Source: Ideonella paludis (GTDB lineage Bacteria > Pseudomonadota > Gammaproteobacteria > Burkholderiales > Burkholderiaceae_C). Taken from it: 64,000 bases of DNA. The notes under the pieces were generated by a model. That model was given only the letters and a program-made list of their open reading frames with translations. It was not told the origin of the DNA and made no database searches. Each line of letters begins with the position of its first letter. The stretch's first letter is position 1. The position numbers and the translations under genes are program-made. Shown piece after piece: positions 18,706 to 27,551 of this stretch. The DNA lies in NCBI RefSeq assembly GCF_018069865.1, contig NZ_JAGQDG010000003.1:248001-312000 (forward strand). The letters run 5' to 3'.

Positions 18706-20967
18706 ATGAACGTCCAACAACTCGAAAACCAACTCTGGGAAGCGGCCGACCAACTGCGTGCCAACTCCAAGCTGACGGCGGCGGAATACGCGATGCCGGT
18801 GCTGGGCTTGATCTTCCTGCGTCATGCGGACAACCGCTTCAAGGCCTATCTGCCTGACATCTTGGCGGGCATCCCGGCCAAGATGCCGCCCGCCCAGCGA
18901 GAGGCGCTGATCAAGACCGAGTTCCAGGGCAAAGCCGCCATCTACCTGCCCGAGGCAGCCCGGTTCGACGCCATCGCCAGCTTGCCGCAAGGGGCAAACG
19001 TGGGCGAGGCCATCGAGGCCGCCATGGACGCGATCGAGGCCGAGTACCCCGCGCTCGAAGGCGCCTTGCCGCGCGGCTACACCGCCTTCGAGCCCGACTT
19101 GCTGGCCGACCTGGTGAAGATCTTCGACCGGCCCGCGCTCAAGACCGCCACGGGCGACGTGTTCGGCCGCATCTACGAGTACTTCCTGAACAAGTTCGCC
19201 ATGACCGGCGCGCAAGAGGGCGGCGAGTTCTTTACGCCGCCTTCGCTGGTGCGGATGATCGTCAATGTCATTCAGCCAGACCGCGGCATCGTGTTCGACC
19301 CGGCCTGCGGCTCGGCCGGCATGTTTGTGCAGACCGGCCATTTCATTGAGGCCGTGCGTCACGCCAGCGTGTTGGAGTCGGTCACCTTCCACGGGCAGGA
19401 GAAGAGCGACACCAACACCAAGCTGGCGCGCATGAACTTGGTGGTGCATGGGCTGGACGCCAGCAACATCCGCCAGGGCAACACCTTCTACGACCAGGCC
19501 GAGCACCTGATCGGCCAGTGCGACTTTGTCATGGCCAACCCGCCGTTTAATGTGGACGGCGTGGACACCAAGAAGGTCAGTAAGCAGGTCGCCCCGCAAA
19601 CGCCAGAAGAGGCCGCCCAGGCTGAGGGTGGCCCCTACCGCTTGCCCTTTGGCCTGTCGGGCACGAATGCCAAAACCGGTGCCATCAGCAATGCGAACAG
19701 CCTGTGGATCCAGTATTTCTACAGCTACCTGAACGAGACCGGTCGAGCCGGTTTTGTCATGGCGTCCAGCGCCTCAGATGCTGGCAATAAAGACCGCGAC
19801 ATCCGCGAAAAACTGGTGCGCAGCGGCCATGTCGACGTGATGCTGGCCATCGGCACCAAGTTCTTCTACACCCGCAGCCTGCCCTGCACCCTGTGGTTCT
19901 TTGACAAGGGCAAGCCTGAAGACCTGCAAAACCAGGTGCTGATGATCGACGCCCGCAACGTCTACCACGTGGTGTCGGCCCGCTCGCATGTGTTCACCGA
20001 AGAGCAGTTGCAGAACCTGACCGCGATCACCTGGCTCTACCGGGGTGAGCATGAGAAGTTTGTCGACTTGGTGGCCGGCTACCAGCGCCAAGCAGATGAC
20101 TGGCTGGCGGCGCTGCCCAGCCGACTGCGCGCCGAGACCCGCACGTTGCGCCGGCTGGCCCTCAAGCTGATGCGCTTCGCGCGCGACGCCAAGGTGGACG
20201 AGGACTTGCTGCCGCCCCTGCCAACGGACCCCGCTCCCAAGCCCGAGCAGCAAGCCGAGCTGACCCAGCAGCGCGCAGAGCTGCAAGCCGCGCTCGACGC
20301 GTGGCGGGCCGATCTGGCCCAGGCCCTGACCGACACCAGCACCGCCGATGCGCTGGCCGCGCTGCAGGCCCAGGCGGCCCAGGCCCGCACGGCCATCGCC
20401 CAGGCCGACTTGGCCAGCCATGCCGGCCAAAAGGCGCTGCAGACCACCCTGGATGCACTGACGCCAACCCTGAAAGCCGCTGGCAAGACGCTGGAAACCC
20501 GGCACAAACGTGCGCTGGCCTTGGTGGATGCGGCCGAGAAGACCTTGCGCGCCCGTGCCAGCAAAGCCTGGCATGGCAAAGCCATCCGCGAGGCCCGCCG
20601 CGCTCTGCAGCCGGCGGATGCCAAGAAGAACGAAGACCCCACCGTGCGCGATCTGGCGCTGGAGGCCCCCAAGCAAGCCGCCTACTTCATCCACCAAGTG
20701 CACTGGCTGCACAGCCGCTTTGCCGATGGCCTGTACGAGGACGTGCCCGGCCTGTGCAAGGCCGTGACACGTGCGGACATCGCCGCCAACGACTGGTCCC
20801 TCACACCAGGGCGCTATGTGGGCGTGGCGGTGGCGCAAGACGATGGCGATGAAGACACCTTTGCCGAGCAACTGCGCGAGATTCACGAAGAACTGGCGGA
20901 GTTGAACGAGAAGGCGGTGGCGCTGGCGGGGCGGATTGCGGGCAATCTGGAGGGGTTGTTGGGATGA
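18706..20967 (+). CDS. hsdM: Type I restriction-modification N6-adenine methyltransferase subunit HsdM
   Basis: DNA adenine methyltransferase of a type I RM complex (M2S or R2M2S). HsdM N-terminal helical domain, then SAM motif I DPACGSAGMF (about residue 198) and catalytic NPPF (about 278). At 753 residues it is much longer than the usual roughly 500. Residues about 480-680 form an Ala/Gln-rich, probably coiled-coil extension (repeated QAALDAWRADLAQAL-type segments). Its stop overlaps hsdS by ATGA. No good ribosome site was seen, but the start MNVQQLENQLWEAADQLR fits the family. Confidence 0.95.
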   Translation: MNVQQLENQLWEAADQLRANSKLTAAEYAMPVLGLIFLRHADNRFKAYLPDILAGIPAKMPPAQREALIKTEFQGKAAIYLPEAARFDAIASLPQGANVGEAIEAAMDAIEAEYPALEGALPRGYTAFEPDLLADLVKIFDRPALKTATGDVFGRIYEYFLNKFAMTGAQEGGEFFTPPSLVRMIVNVIQPDRGIVFDPACGSAGMFVQTGHFIEAVRHASVLESVTFHGQEKSDTNTKLARMNLVVHGLDASNIRQGNTFYDQAEHLIGQCDFVMANPPFNVDGVDTKKVSKQVAPQTPEEAAQAEGGPYRLPFGLSGTNAKTGAISNANSLWIQYFYSYLNETGRAGFVMASSASDAGNKDRDIREKLVRSGHVDVMLAIGTKFFYTRSLPCTLWFFDKGKPEDLQNQVLMIDARNVYHVVSARSHVFTEEQLQNLTAITWLYRGEHEKFVDLVAGYQRQADDWLAALPSRLRAETRTLRRLALKLMRFARDAKVDEDLLPPLPTDPAPKPEQQAELTQQRAELQAALDAWRADLAQALTDTSTADALAALQAQAAQARTAIAQADLASHAGQKALQTTLDALTPTLKAAGKTLETRHKRALALVDAAEKTLRARASKAWHGKAIREARRALQPADAKKNEDPTVRDLALEAPKQAAYFIHQVHWLHSRFADGLYEDVPGLCKAVTRADIAANDWSLTPGRYVGVAVAQDDGDEDTFAEQLREIHEELAELNEKAVALAGRIAGNLEGLLG

Positions 20968-22211
20968 CGATGCTCAATGACGTGGCCGACATGCTCGTCG
21001 GCTTCGCTTTCAAGAGCGCGGGCTTCTTGGATGAAGATGCTGATGGCCCTCGGCTTGTGCGGGGGGATAACGTTCAGCAGGGCTATCTGCGCTGGGGTGA
21101 TAAAACAAAGCGTTGGTCTTCCGCCGATCTCGACGGTTTGGAGCGATATCAGCTGGCTGAGGGAGATGTGCTGCTGGCGATGGACCGGCCCATTGTTGGC
21201 GACGGCCTGAAGATGGCATGGGTTACCCAGGATGACTTACCGGCCATGCTGGTCCAGCGAGTGTGCCGCTTGCGTGGCAAACCCGGGATAGCTCGGACCG
21301 AATTCCTGCGATACGTGCTGTCGGCCCCTGACTTTTCGGCGCACATCCATCGGGTCACGACCGGCGCAAACATTCCGCATATCAGTGGACGAGACATTGG
21401 ATCGTATGAGTTTGAACTCCCACCTCTTTCTGACCAAGATTCAGTCGCGCATTGCTTGAAGGCCTACGACGACCTGATCGCCACCAACCAGCGCCGCATC
21501 GCCCTGCTGGAACAGGCCGCCCGGCTGCTGTACCGCGAGTGGTTTGTGCAGTTGCGGTTTCCGGGGCATGAGTCGGTGCGGGTGAAACTTGGGGTGCCGG
21601 AGGGGTGGCGAATGGCGAGCATCGCTGAACAGGCCTCGTTTCTGAACCGCGGAATTGCCCCGAAGTACGACGACACAGCGAAGGGCTGGGTCATCAATCA
21701 AAAGTGCATTCGTGACGGACGCATCTCTATGGCACCTGCGCGCCGGCAGTCGAAGGATGTGAAGCCTGATCGCTTGGTGCGCTTGGGTGATGTACTGATC
21801 AATTCAACCGGCGCGGGCACCTTGGGTCGCGTTGCCCAAGTGCGGTCACACATCGATGATTGCACGGTTGATACCCATGTCACGATAGTTCGGCCAAGCG
21901 ACAGTGACGCGTCGGCATATCTTGGCCAGGCACTGTTGAACTTGGAGCCGGTCTTTTCGGACATGGGCAAAGGCGCTACGAACCAGTTGGAGCTGAACCG
22001 GGCTGATATCGGCGACTTCAAGATTTGGCTTCCGCCGGAACATGTCCGCGTCGAGTTTCACCGATTGATCTGGCCAATGCTTGATCAAGCGGAGCAACTG
22101 AACGTTGCGATCCTGTCGTTGCAGAAGGCCCGCGACCTGCTCCTGCCCAAGCTGATGTCCGGCCAACTGGACGTGAGCCGCGTTCCCTTGCCCGAGGAGG
22201 CCGCTGCGTGA
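20964..22211 (+). CDS. hsdS: Type I restriction-modification specificity subunit HsdS
   Basis: Gives the complex its DNA target through two target-recognition domains. TRD1 spans about residues 1-150. The central conserved helix is DDLIATNQRRIALLEQAARL, TRD2 spans about 200-370, and the C-terminal helix ends in RDLLLPKLMSGQLDVSRV, the family hallmark. 415 residues, no frameshift. Base composition in the TRDs is visibly less GC-rich than in hsdM and hsdR, as expected for exchangeable TRDs. Coupled to hsdM and to the DUF3800 gene by overlapping stop/start codons. Confidence 0.93.
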   Translation: MTMLNDVADMLVGFAFKSAGFLDEDADGPRLVRGDNVQQGYLRWGDKTKRWSSADLDGLERYQLAEGDVLLAMDRPIVGDGLKMAWVTQDDLPAMLVQRVCRLRGKPGIARTEFLRYVLSAPDFSAHIHRVTTGANIPHISGRDIGSYEFELPPLSDQDSVAHCLKAYDDLIATNQRRIALLEQAARLLYREWFVQLRFPGHESVRVKLGVPEGWRMASIAEQASFLNRGIAPKYDDTAKGWVINQKCIRDGRISMAPARRQSKDVKPDRLVRLGDVLINSTGAGTLGRVAQVRSHIDDCTVDTHVTIVRPSDSDASAYLGQALLNLEPVFSDMGKGATNQLELNRADIGDFKIWLPPEHVRVEFHRLIWPMLDQAEQLNVAILSLQKARDLLLPKLMSGQLDVSRVPLPEEAAA

Positions 22212-22978
22212 CCCTGCCGATCGCGCCTGCGGCTGACCCCGTGGTTCAGCACAGCGAGTTCATCATCTACGTGGACGAAAGTGGGGACCACAGCCTGGAG
22301 GCGATCGACCCCGACTTTCCGGTGTTTGTGCTGTCCTTTTGCATCTTTCGCAAGGCCGACTATGTGCAGCGGGTGACGCCCGCCATCCGCGCGCTCAAGT
22401 TCGGCACTTTTGGGCATGACATGGTGGTGCTGCACGAGGCGGACATCCGGCGCAAGAAGGGCGCGTTCTCGCGTTTGTCCAAGGCGCCGCGCGAGGCGTT
22501 CATGACGGCGCTGACCGACATCATTGAGGCCGCAGACTTTCAGTTGGTGGCGGTAGTGATTGACAAGCGCAAGCTCAAGGATCGCTACCGTCACCCGGCG
22601 CACCCTTACCATCTGGCGCTGGAGTTCGGGCTGGAGCGCATCTACCGCCTGTTGCAGGCCGCAGGGCAGAACAGCGCGCTGACCTATGTGGTGTGCGAGG
22701 CGCGTGGGGCGAAGGAAGATGCTGAGCTGGAGCTGGAATTCCGCCGCATCCGAGATGGTGCCAACTACTTCAATAAGGCACTGCCGTTCGACCTGATCGT
22801 GGCGGACAAGAAGACCAATTCAGAGGGACTACAGTTGGCCGACCTAACGGCGCGCCCGATTGGGCTGTCTGTGCTGCGGCCCGATCAGGCCAATCGGGCT
22901 TGCGAAGTGTTGGAGGCGAAGTTCTATCGCGACCATCGGGGACACAAGCTGGGCGCAGGCCTGAAGGTGTTTCCGTGA
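22208..22978 (+). CDS. DUF3800 domain protein inside the type I RM operon
   Basis: 256-residue DUF3800 family protein. It shows the N-terminal IIYVDESGDHS motif (Asp at about 23) and a C-terminal GLQLADLTA motif (Asp at about 212), with a conserved Glu in VVCEARGAKEDAE between them. This layout of acidic residues is that of an RNase-H-like nuclease fold, although the family has no firmly assigned function. The GTG start overlaps the hsdS stop (GTGA), so it is made with the RM system. Between it and hsdR lies a structured segment (23015-23097). A role as accessory nuclease of the defence locus is inference. Confidence 0.85.
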   Translation: MTLPIAPAADPVVQHSEFIIYVDESGDHSLEAIDPDFPVFVLSFCIFRKADYVQRVTPAIRALKFGTFGHDMVVLHEADIRRKKGAFSRLSKAPREAFMTALTDIIEAADFQLVAVVIDKRKLKDRYRHPAHPYHLALEFGLERIYRLLQAAGQNSALTYVVCEARGAKEDAELELEFRRIRDGANYFNKALPFDLIVADKKTNSEGLQLADLTARPIGLSVLRPDQANRACEVLEAKFYRDHRGHKLGAGLKVFP

Positions 22979-23014
22979 GCGCCAAGCGCTGCCGCGCCCA
23001 CCCAGAAAGCAGAA

Positions 23015-23097
23015 GGGCCCCTGTAGTACCAGGAGCCCAGCGCCGGCCGCGTAGTCGCAACCCATTTGCGGGCGAGTTTAGCGTTTCGCTAAGGCCG
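23015..23097 (+). ncRNA. Candidate structured RNA between the DUF3800 gene and hsdR
   Basis: Four helices can be drawn in 83 bases. A hairpin GGGC.CCTG/CAGG.GCCC (23015-23038). A closing stem CGGCC/GGCCG (23044-23048 with 23093-23097) enclosing CGCAA/TTGCG (23056-23070) and TTAGCG/CGCTAA (23078-23092), i.e. a three-way junction. DUF3800 genes are known to be neighbours of several candidate structured RNA motifs found by comparative genomics (the DUF3800-named motifs), which makes this more than a chance fold. The first hairpin could also be a terminator. Strand is uncertain. Confidence 0.5.
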
Positions 23098-23123
23098 TGA
23101 CAAGATGAAAGCGGGGAGAGCCA

Positions 23124-26100
23124 GTGGGCAAGAGTGAGTATTCCGAGGATGCTTTGATTCAAGCGCCGACGGCCGAGTTTCTGCACCAGGAGCTGGGTTG
23201 GGACAGTGTGCTGGCGCAGGACGAAGGCCCGCTGGTAGCCGAGGGCTTGCTAGGGCGCACCGCCGACACCCAGGTGGTGCTGACGCGCGACGTGCTGGCC
23301 GCGCTGCGGCGCCTGAACCCGGGCTTGCCTGAGGCGGCCTACACCCAGGCGCTGGAGGCGGTGGTGCAAAACGACAGCACCAAGACCCTGGTGCAGATGA
23401 ACCAAGAAAAGTACAGGCTGCTGCGCGACGGTGTGCTGGTGAAGTTCCGCGACGCACCCGGCACGGGCACGGGTCAAATGGTCGAGAAGCGCTTGCGGCT
23501 GATCGACTTTGACCAGCCTGGGCGCAACCGTTTTTTGGCGGTGCGCGAGCTGTGGGTGCGCGGCCCGCTGCACCTGCGCCGGCCCGACTTGATTGGCTAT
23601 GTCAACGGCCTGCCGCTGGTGTTCATCGAGCTCAAGCGCTTCGAGGTGCACGTGGACAGCGCCTACAAGCAGAACTACCGGGATTACCTCGACACCATCC
23701 CGCACCTGTTCCATTGGAACGCACTGGTGGTGATCAGCAATGGGCACGACGCCCAGTACGGCTCGATCACGGCGACCAAGGAGCACTTCTACCGCTGGAA
23801 GCGCCTGGACGAGGACGACCCAGAGCCCGGCCCAGCGCAGCCGCTGCTGCCTCTGTTGCTGCAAGGCATGCTGGACCAGCGTCGGCTGCTGGACATTGTG
23901 GAGAACTTCGTGCTGTTTGATGCCACCGAAGACGGTGTGCAAAAGATCGTGGCGCGGAACCACCAATACCTGGGCGTGAACCGGGTGATGGCCCGCCTGA
24001 CCTCCGAGGACCCAACGGTGAAGGCCGAGGTGGCCGCCGGCCAATTGGGCGTGTTTTGGCATACGCAGGGCTCGGGCAAGTCGTATTCGATGGTGTTCTT
24101 GACCGAGAAGGTGCGCCGCAAGCTGTCGGCCAGCTACACCTTTGTGGTGGTGACCGACCGCACTGAGTTGGATAACCAGATTGCTGGCACTTACACCACC
24201 ACCGGCCGTGCCAGCGCCAAGGCCGACCAGGCCAAGAGCGGTGATGCGCTGCGTCGCATGCTGCGCGACCAAAACCGCAGCTATGTGTTCGGCCTGGTGC
24301 AGAAATACCGAGAGCGGGTGACCGAGCCGTACTCCGAACGCGAGGACATCATCGTGCTGTCGGATGAGGCGCACCGCAGCCAATACGGACGGCTGGCGCT
24401 GAACATGCGCAAGGGTTTGCCACGCGCCAAGTTCTTGGGCTTCACCGGTACGCCGCTGATCGACGACGGCGAGAAGCAACTGACCCGCCAAGTGTTTGGT
24501 GACTATGTGTCGATCTACGACTTCAAGCGCGCGGTGGCCGACGGCGCCACCCTGCCGCTGTTCTATGAGAACCGGGGCGAGAAGCTGAGGATCATCGACC
24601 CTACCATCAGCGAGCGCATCGTGCAGCACATCGAGGCGGCCAAGCTCTCTGCCACTGCTGAAGACCCGTGGACCGATGAAAAGGAAGACAAGCTCTACCG
24701 TGCATTGGCCAAGGACTACCCCATTCTGACGGCACCGACCCGGCTGGACACGGTGGCCGCAGATTTTGTGGACCACTTCCATCAGCGTTGGCAGGTGGTG
24801 GCCAAGGGCGGCAGCAAGTCTCTGGTGGTGTGCCTGGACAAAATCACCTGCGTGAAGCTGTATGACCTGATCGCGGAGAAATGGGCTGCCAAGGCTGATG
24901 CGCTGGACGCTCTGGTGACCCACGAAGAAGCACTGTTCGCCGCCAAGGGCAAGGCACCGACCGAAATACTGAAGACACGCCGCGCCCATGTGGACTGGAT
25001 GCGGGCCACGGAAATTTGCGTGGTGGTGTCGCAGGAGCAGGGGGAGGTGGCGGAATTCAAGAAATGGAAGAACCACCGCGATGAGCCACTGAACATCACG
25101 CCGCACCGCGAGAAGATGGTCAAGCGCAACCTGGAAGAGGAGTTCAAAAAGGCCGAGAACCCGTTCCGCGTGGCCATCGTCTGCGCCATGTGGTTGACCG
25201 GCTTCGACGTGAAGTGCCTGGCCACGATGTACCTGGACAAGCCCATGCAGGGCCACACGCTGATGCAGGCGATTGCCCGTGTGAACCGTGTGGGCGGCGG
25301 CAAGAAGCACGGCTTGGTCATCGACTACAACGGCATGCTCAAGAGCCTGCGCAAGGCGCTGGCCACCTTCGCCCAGGGTGACCGCAAAGGAACAGGAAAG
25401 GGCGAAGGTGAAGAGGACACGGTGCGTGACGACAGCGTGGCCCTGGCCGAGTACGCCGACAGCCTGCTGCAGGCGCGCCGCTTCCTGGAAGGGCTGGGTG
25501 TGGCTTTGGAAGCAGTGATCGAGGCCAAGGGTTTCGCCAAGCAGGGTTTGCTGCTGGATGCGGTCAACACTCTGGCCATCAATGTGGAGCGCCGCAAGAC
25601 CTATGAGGTTTATGTGGACGACATCCAGTCGCGCTACCGGGCTTTGTTCCCGAACCCCGGCTTGTTCGAGCATGACGCAGTGGAAGGTGCCTTGGCCGCT
25701 ATCTACAACAAGCTTCAGGATGCCCGCACCACCCCCGATATCAGCGCCTTGTTGCAATCGCTGTACGAAGTGGTGGACACGGCGCTGACGACGGATGGGC
25801 AGCCGCCAGCAACGGGTATCAGGCAAGCCATTGCGCGCTATGACTTGTCCAAGATCGACTTCACCCGCTTACGTGCGGAGTTTGAGAAGACGCCCCACAA
25901 AGCGGTGGCCATCCTGAATTTGCAAGAGCAACTGGAACAACGCTTGGCGGCAATGTTGAAGGCCAACCCGACCCGTGTGGACCTGTATGAGCGCTATCGG
26001 GAGATCGTGGCCGAGTACAACCGTGACAAGGACGCCGCCGAAGTCCAAAAAGTCATGGACGACCTGTTTGCGTTGAACGACAAGCTCAACGAAGAAGAGA

Positions 26101-26432
26101 AGCGTTACCTGCGCGAGGGGCTGGACAACGACGCCCAGTTGGCTGTGTTCGACCTACTCCAGAAGGACAGTCTGACCAAAGGGGATCGCGAGAAGATCAA
26201 GAAGGTGGCCAAAGACCTGCTGGACACGCTGGCCAACGGCAAGCTGCAAATCGACCATTGGCGCGAGAAGGCGGCAGCCCAGGCTCAGGTGAAGGCCGAG
26301 ATCGTCAAGCACCTATGGGCGAACCTGCCAGATGGCGCCTACGGGGACGACGAGATCGACCTCAAGGCTGCTGCGGTGTACGCGCACATCTTCATGACGG
26401 CTGGCACTGGCGGGGCGCAGGTTTATCACTAA
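23124..26432 (+). CDS. hsdR: Type I restriction endonuclease/translocase subunit HsdR
   Basis: Motor and nuclease of the type I system: translocates DNA and cuts away from the recognition site. PD-(D/E)xK nuclease RRPDLIGY ... FIELKRFEV (residues about 153-173), SF2 helicase Walker A QGSGKSYSM (about 314), DEAH in LSDEAHRSQYG (about 413), and motif VI in MQAIARVNRVG. 1102 residues, full length. GTG at 23124 is chosen with GGGAGAG seven bases upstream. 145 bases separate it from the DUF3800 gene, so it may have its own expression control. Confidence 0.95.
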   Translation: MGKSEYSEDALIQAPTAEFLHQELGWDSVLAQDEGPLVAEGLLGRTADTQVVLTRDVLAALRRLNPGLPEAAYTQALEAVVQNDSTKTLVQMNQEKYRLLRDGVLVKFRDAPGTGTGQMVEKRLRLIDFDQPGRNRFLAVRELWVRGPLHLRRPDLIGYVNGLPLVFIELKRFEVHVDSAYKQNYRDYLDTIPHLFHWNALVVISNGHDAQYGSITATKEHFYRWKRLDEDDPEPGPAQPLLPLLLQGMLDQRRLLDIVENFVLFDATEDGVQKIVARNHQYLGVNRVMARLTSEDPTVKAEVAAGQLGVFWHTQGSGKSYSMVFLTEKVRRKLSASYTFVVVTDRTELDNQIAGTYTTTGRASAKADQAKSGDALRRMLRDQNRSYVFGLVQKYRERVTEPYSEREDIIVLSDEAHRSQYGRLALNMRKGLPRAKFLGFTGTPLIDDGEKQLTRQVFGDYVSIYDFKRAVADGATLPLFYENRGEKLRIIDPTISERIVQHIEAAKLSATAEDPWTDEKEDKLYRALAKDYPILTAPTRLDTVAADFVDHFHQRWQVVAKGGSKSLVVCLDKITCVKLYDLIAEKWAAKADALDALVTHEEALFAAKGKAPTEILKTRRAHVDWMRATEICVVVSQEQGEVAEFKKWKNHRDEPLNITPHREKMVKRNLEEEFKKAENPFRVAIVCAMWLTGFDVKCLATMYLDKPMQGHTLMQAIARVNRVGGGKKHGLVIDYNGMLKSLRKALATFAQGDRKGTGKGEGEEDTVRDDSVALAEYADSLLQARRFLEGLGVALEAVIEAKGFAKQGLLLDAVNTLAINVERRKTYEVYVDDIQSRYRALFPNPGLFEHDAVEGALAAIYNKLQDARTTPDISALLQSLYEVVDTALTTDGQPPATGIRQAIARYDLSKIDFTRLRAEFEKTPHKAVAILNLQEQLEQRLAAMLKANPTRVDLYERYREIVAEYNRDKDAAEVQKVMDDLFALNDKLNEEEKRYLREGLDNDAQLAVFDLLQKDSLTKGDREKIKKVAKDLLDTLANGKLQIDHWREKAAAQAQVKAEIVKHLWANLPDGAYGDDEIDLKAAAVYAHIFMTAGTGGAQVYH

Positions 26433-26618
26433 CAACCGATGCGAGGTTGCTGGCTTTGACTTGGTCGGTGCAGGCACCGGACTGCACAGAGCCTCCACCG
26501 ACCTGAGGTAGCCATTGAGCCATCCCTTGCTCACGGCAGCCAGCCAGTCTTTGCGGTCGCATCTATGACCAGAACAGGACCACCGACCACGCGGCCATCG
26601 TTGACCGGCCAATGAAAA

Positions 26619-26646
26619 AGCCCGCAACCTTTCGGATGCGGGCTTT
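26619..26646 (-). terminator. Terminator between hsdR and tRNA-Met
   Basis: GCCCGCA (26621-26627) pairs with TGCGGGC (26638-26644). On the minus strand the stem is followed by TTTTTC, directly downstream of tRNA-Met; on the plus strand by TTTCATTT, downstream of hsdR. Probably works both ways. The remaining bases 26433-26618 show no gene. Confidence 0.8.
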
Positions 26647-26654
26647 CATTTGTT

Positions 26655-26730
<76 letters not shown>

Positions 26731-26762
26731 TTGAGCCCGCTACTATAATCGAAATTTAGCGC

Positions 26763-27401
26763 TCAACGCAACGGTGTCTGAATCAATTGTTCGACAAATC
26801 GGTTGCGCTCCTCGCGGGGCAGGGCGGCTTCGGCGCCGGTCATTTGTGAGGCGGCCACCACGTGGCTGTAGAGCAGAAAGGCGCGGCTGCGGGCCTCCAG
26901 CACGCCAAAGCCCAGCGAAGAAAAGATCTGCGAGATGTAGGCCAAGCGGCTGGCGTCGGACTCATCCATCACCTGCCGCGCCACGGGGTCGCGGCGGGCC
27001 CAGTCGCGCAGGGCCAGCTCGATCTGCGCGGCCCGCACAGCCGAGCGGCCTCTGAAGGGCAGTGAGAGCACATCACGCACCTGCTCGGCCGGGTCGGTGT
27101 GGGCGGTTTCTAGGCGTCGCGTTAGCTCTTCCGTCGACTTGCGGCGCCAGGTTTGCAGGACTTGGGCGAGCAGGTCGTTGCGGTCTTTGAAGTGCCAGTA
27201 AAAGCTGCCGCGTGTCACTTGCAGCCGCTTGGCCAGCACGTCCACGCGCACGCTGTCGATGCCGTGGCTCACCAGCACGTCGGTGGCGGCGTCGATCCAG
27301 GTCTCGGGGGTCAGGGGGGTGCGTGCCGTGGCCTCCACCGGGGCGGCTTTGGCCTTGGTGGGTCGGCGGCGCGGGGTGGGGAGGGCCACATCAGCAGTCA
27401 T
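26763..27401 (-). CDS. TetR/AcrR family transcriptional regulator
   Basis: 212 residues. N-terminal HTH: the region ATDVLVSHGIDSVRVDVLAK is followed by LQVTRGSFYWHFKDRNDLL, the classic TetR recognition helix; the C-terminal domain binds an unknown ligand. A basic Ala/Pro tail precedes the HTH. Divergent from the acyl-CoA synthetase cluster at 27552, so a CoA-thioester-responsive repressor of that cluster is the natural guess. A CATACA/TGTATG inverted repeat lies in the shared intergenic region. Confidence 0.9.
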   Translation of the reverse strand: MTADVALPTPRRRPTKAKAAPVEATARTPLTPETWIDAATDVLVSHGIDSVRVDVLAKRLQVTRGSFYWHFKDRNDLLAQVLQTWRRKSTEELTRRLETAHTDPAEQVRDVLSLPFRGRSAVRAAQIELALRDWARRDPVARQVMDESDASRLAYISQIFSSLGFGVLEARSRAFLLYSHVVAASQMTGAEAALPREERNRFVEQLIQTPLR

Positions 27402-27526
27402 GGTGCAACTGTATCAAGCCAGGGCGGGCTCTCCTCATGATGCGGCCAAACAGACAGTTGTGTACGGTTCATGGTGTAAGTACTGATGTCTCTGTGCTGC
27501 TGGGCTCTTAGCATCAGCACAAACAA

Positions 27527-27542
27527 CATACACATATGTATG
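27527..27542. promoter_or_regulatory. Candidate TetR operator before the feruloyl-CoA-synthetase-like gene
   Basis: CATACA-N4-TGTATG, perfect six-base arms, ending ten bases before the preferred GTG start of the synthetase. AT-rich against GC-rich surroundings and placed where a repressor could block transcription or ribosome access. Confidence 0.5.
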
Positions 27543-27551
27543 GAGACAACG

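Noticed and set aside
22844-23065. Small minus-strand frame covering the region after the DUF3800 gene
   Set aside because: It overlaps the DUF3800 coding sequence and the helices of the structured segment; no ribosome site and no family.
23250-25826. Very long minus-strand open frame (over 850 codons) antisense to hsdR
   Set aside because: Product is His/Gln/Val-rich without any domain and mirrors hsdR codons; a typical GC-rich shadow frame. The same applies to other long frames opposite proS, hemA, ligase and box genes.
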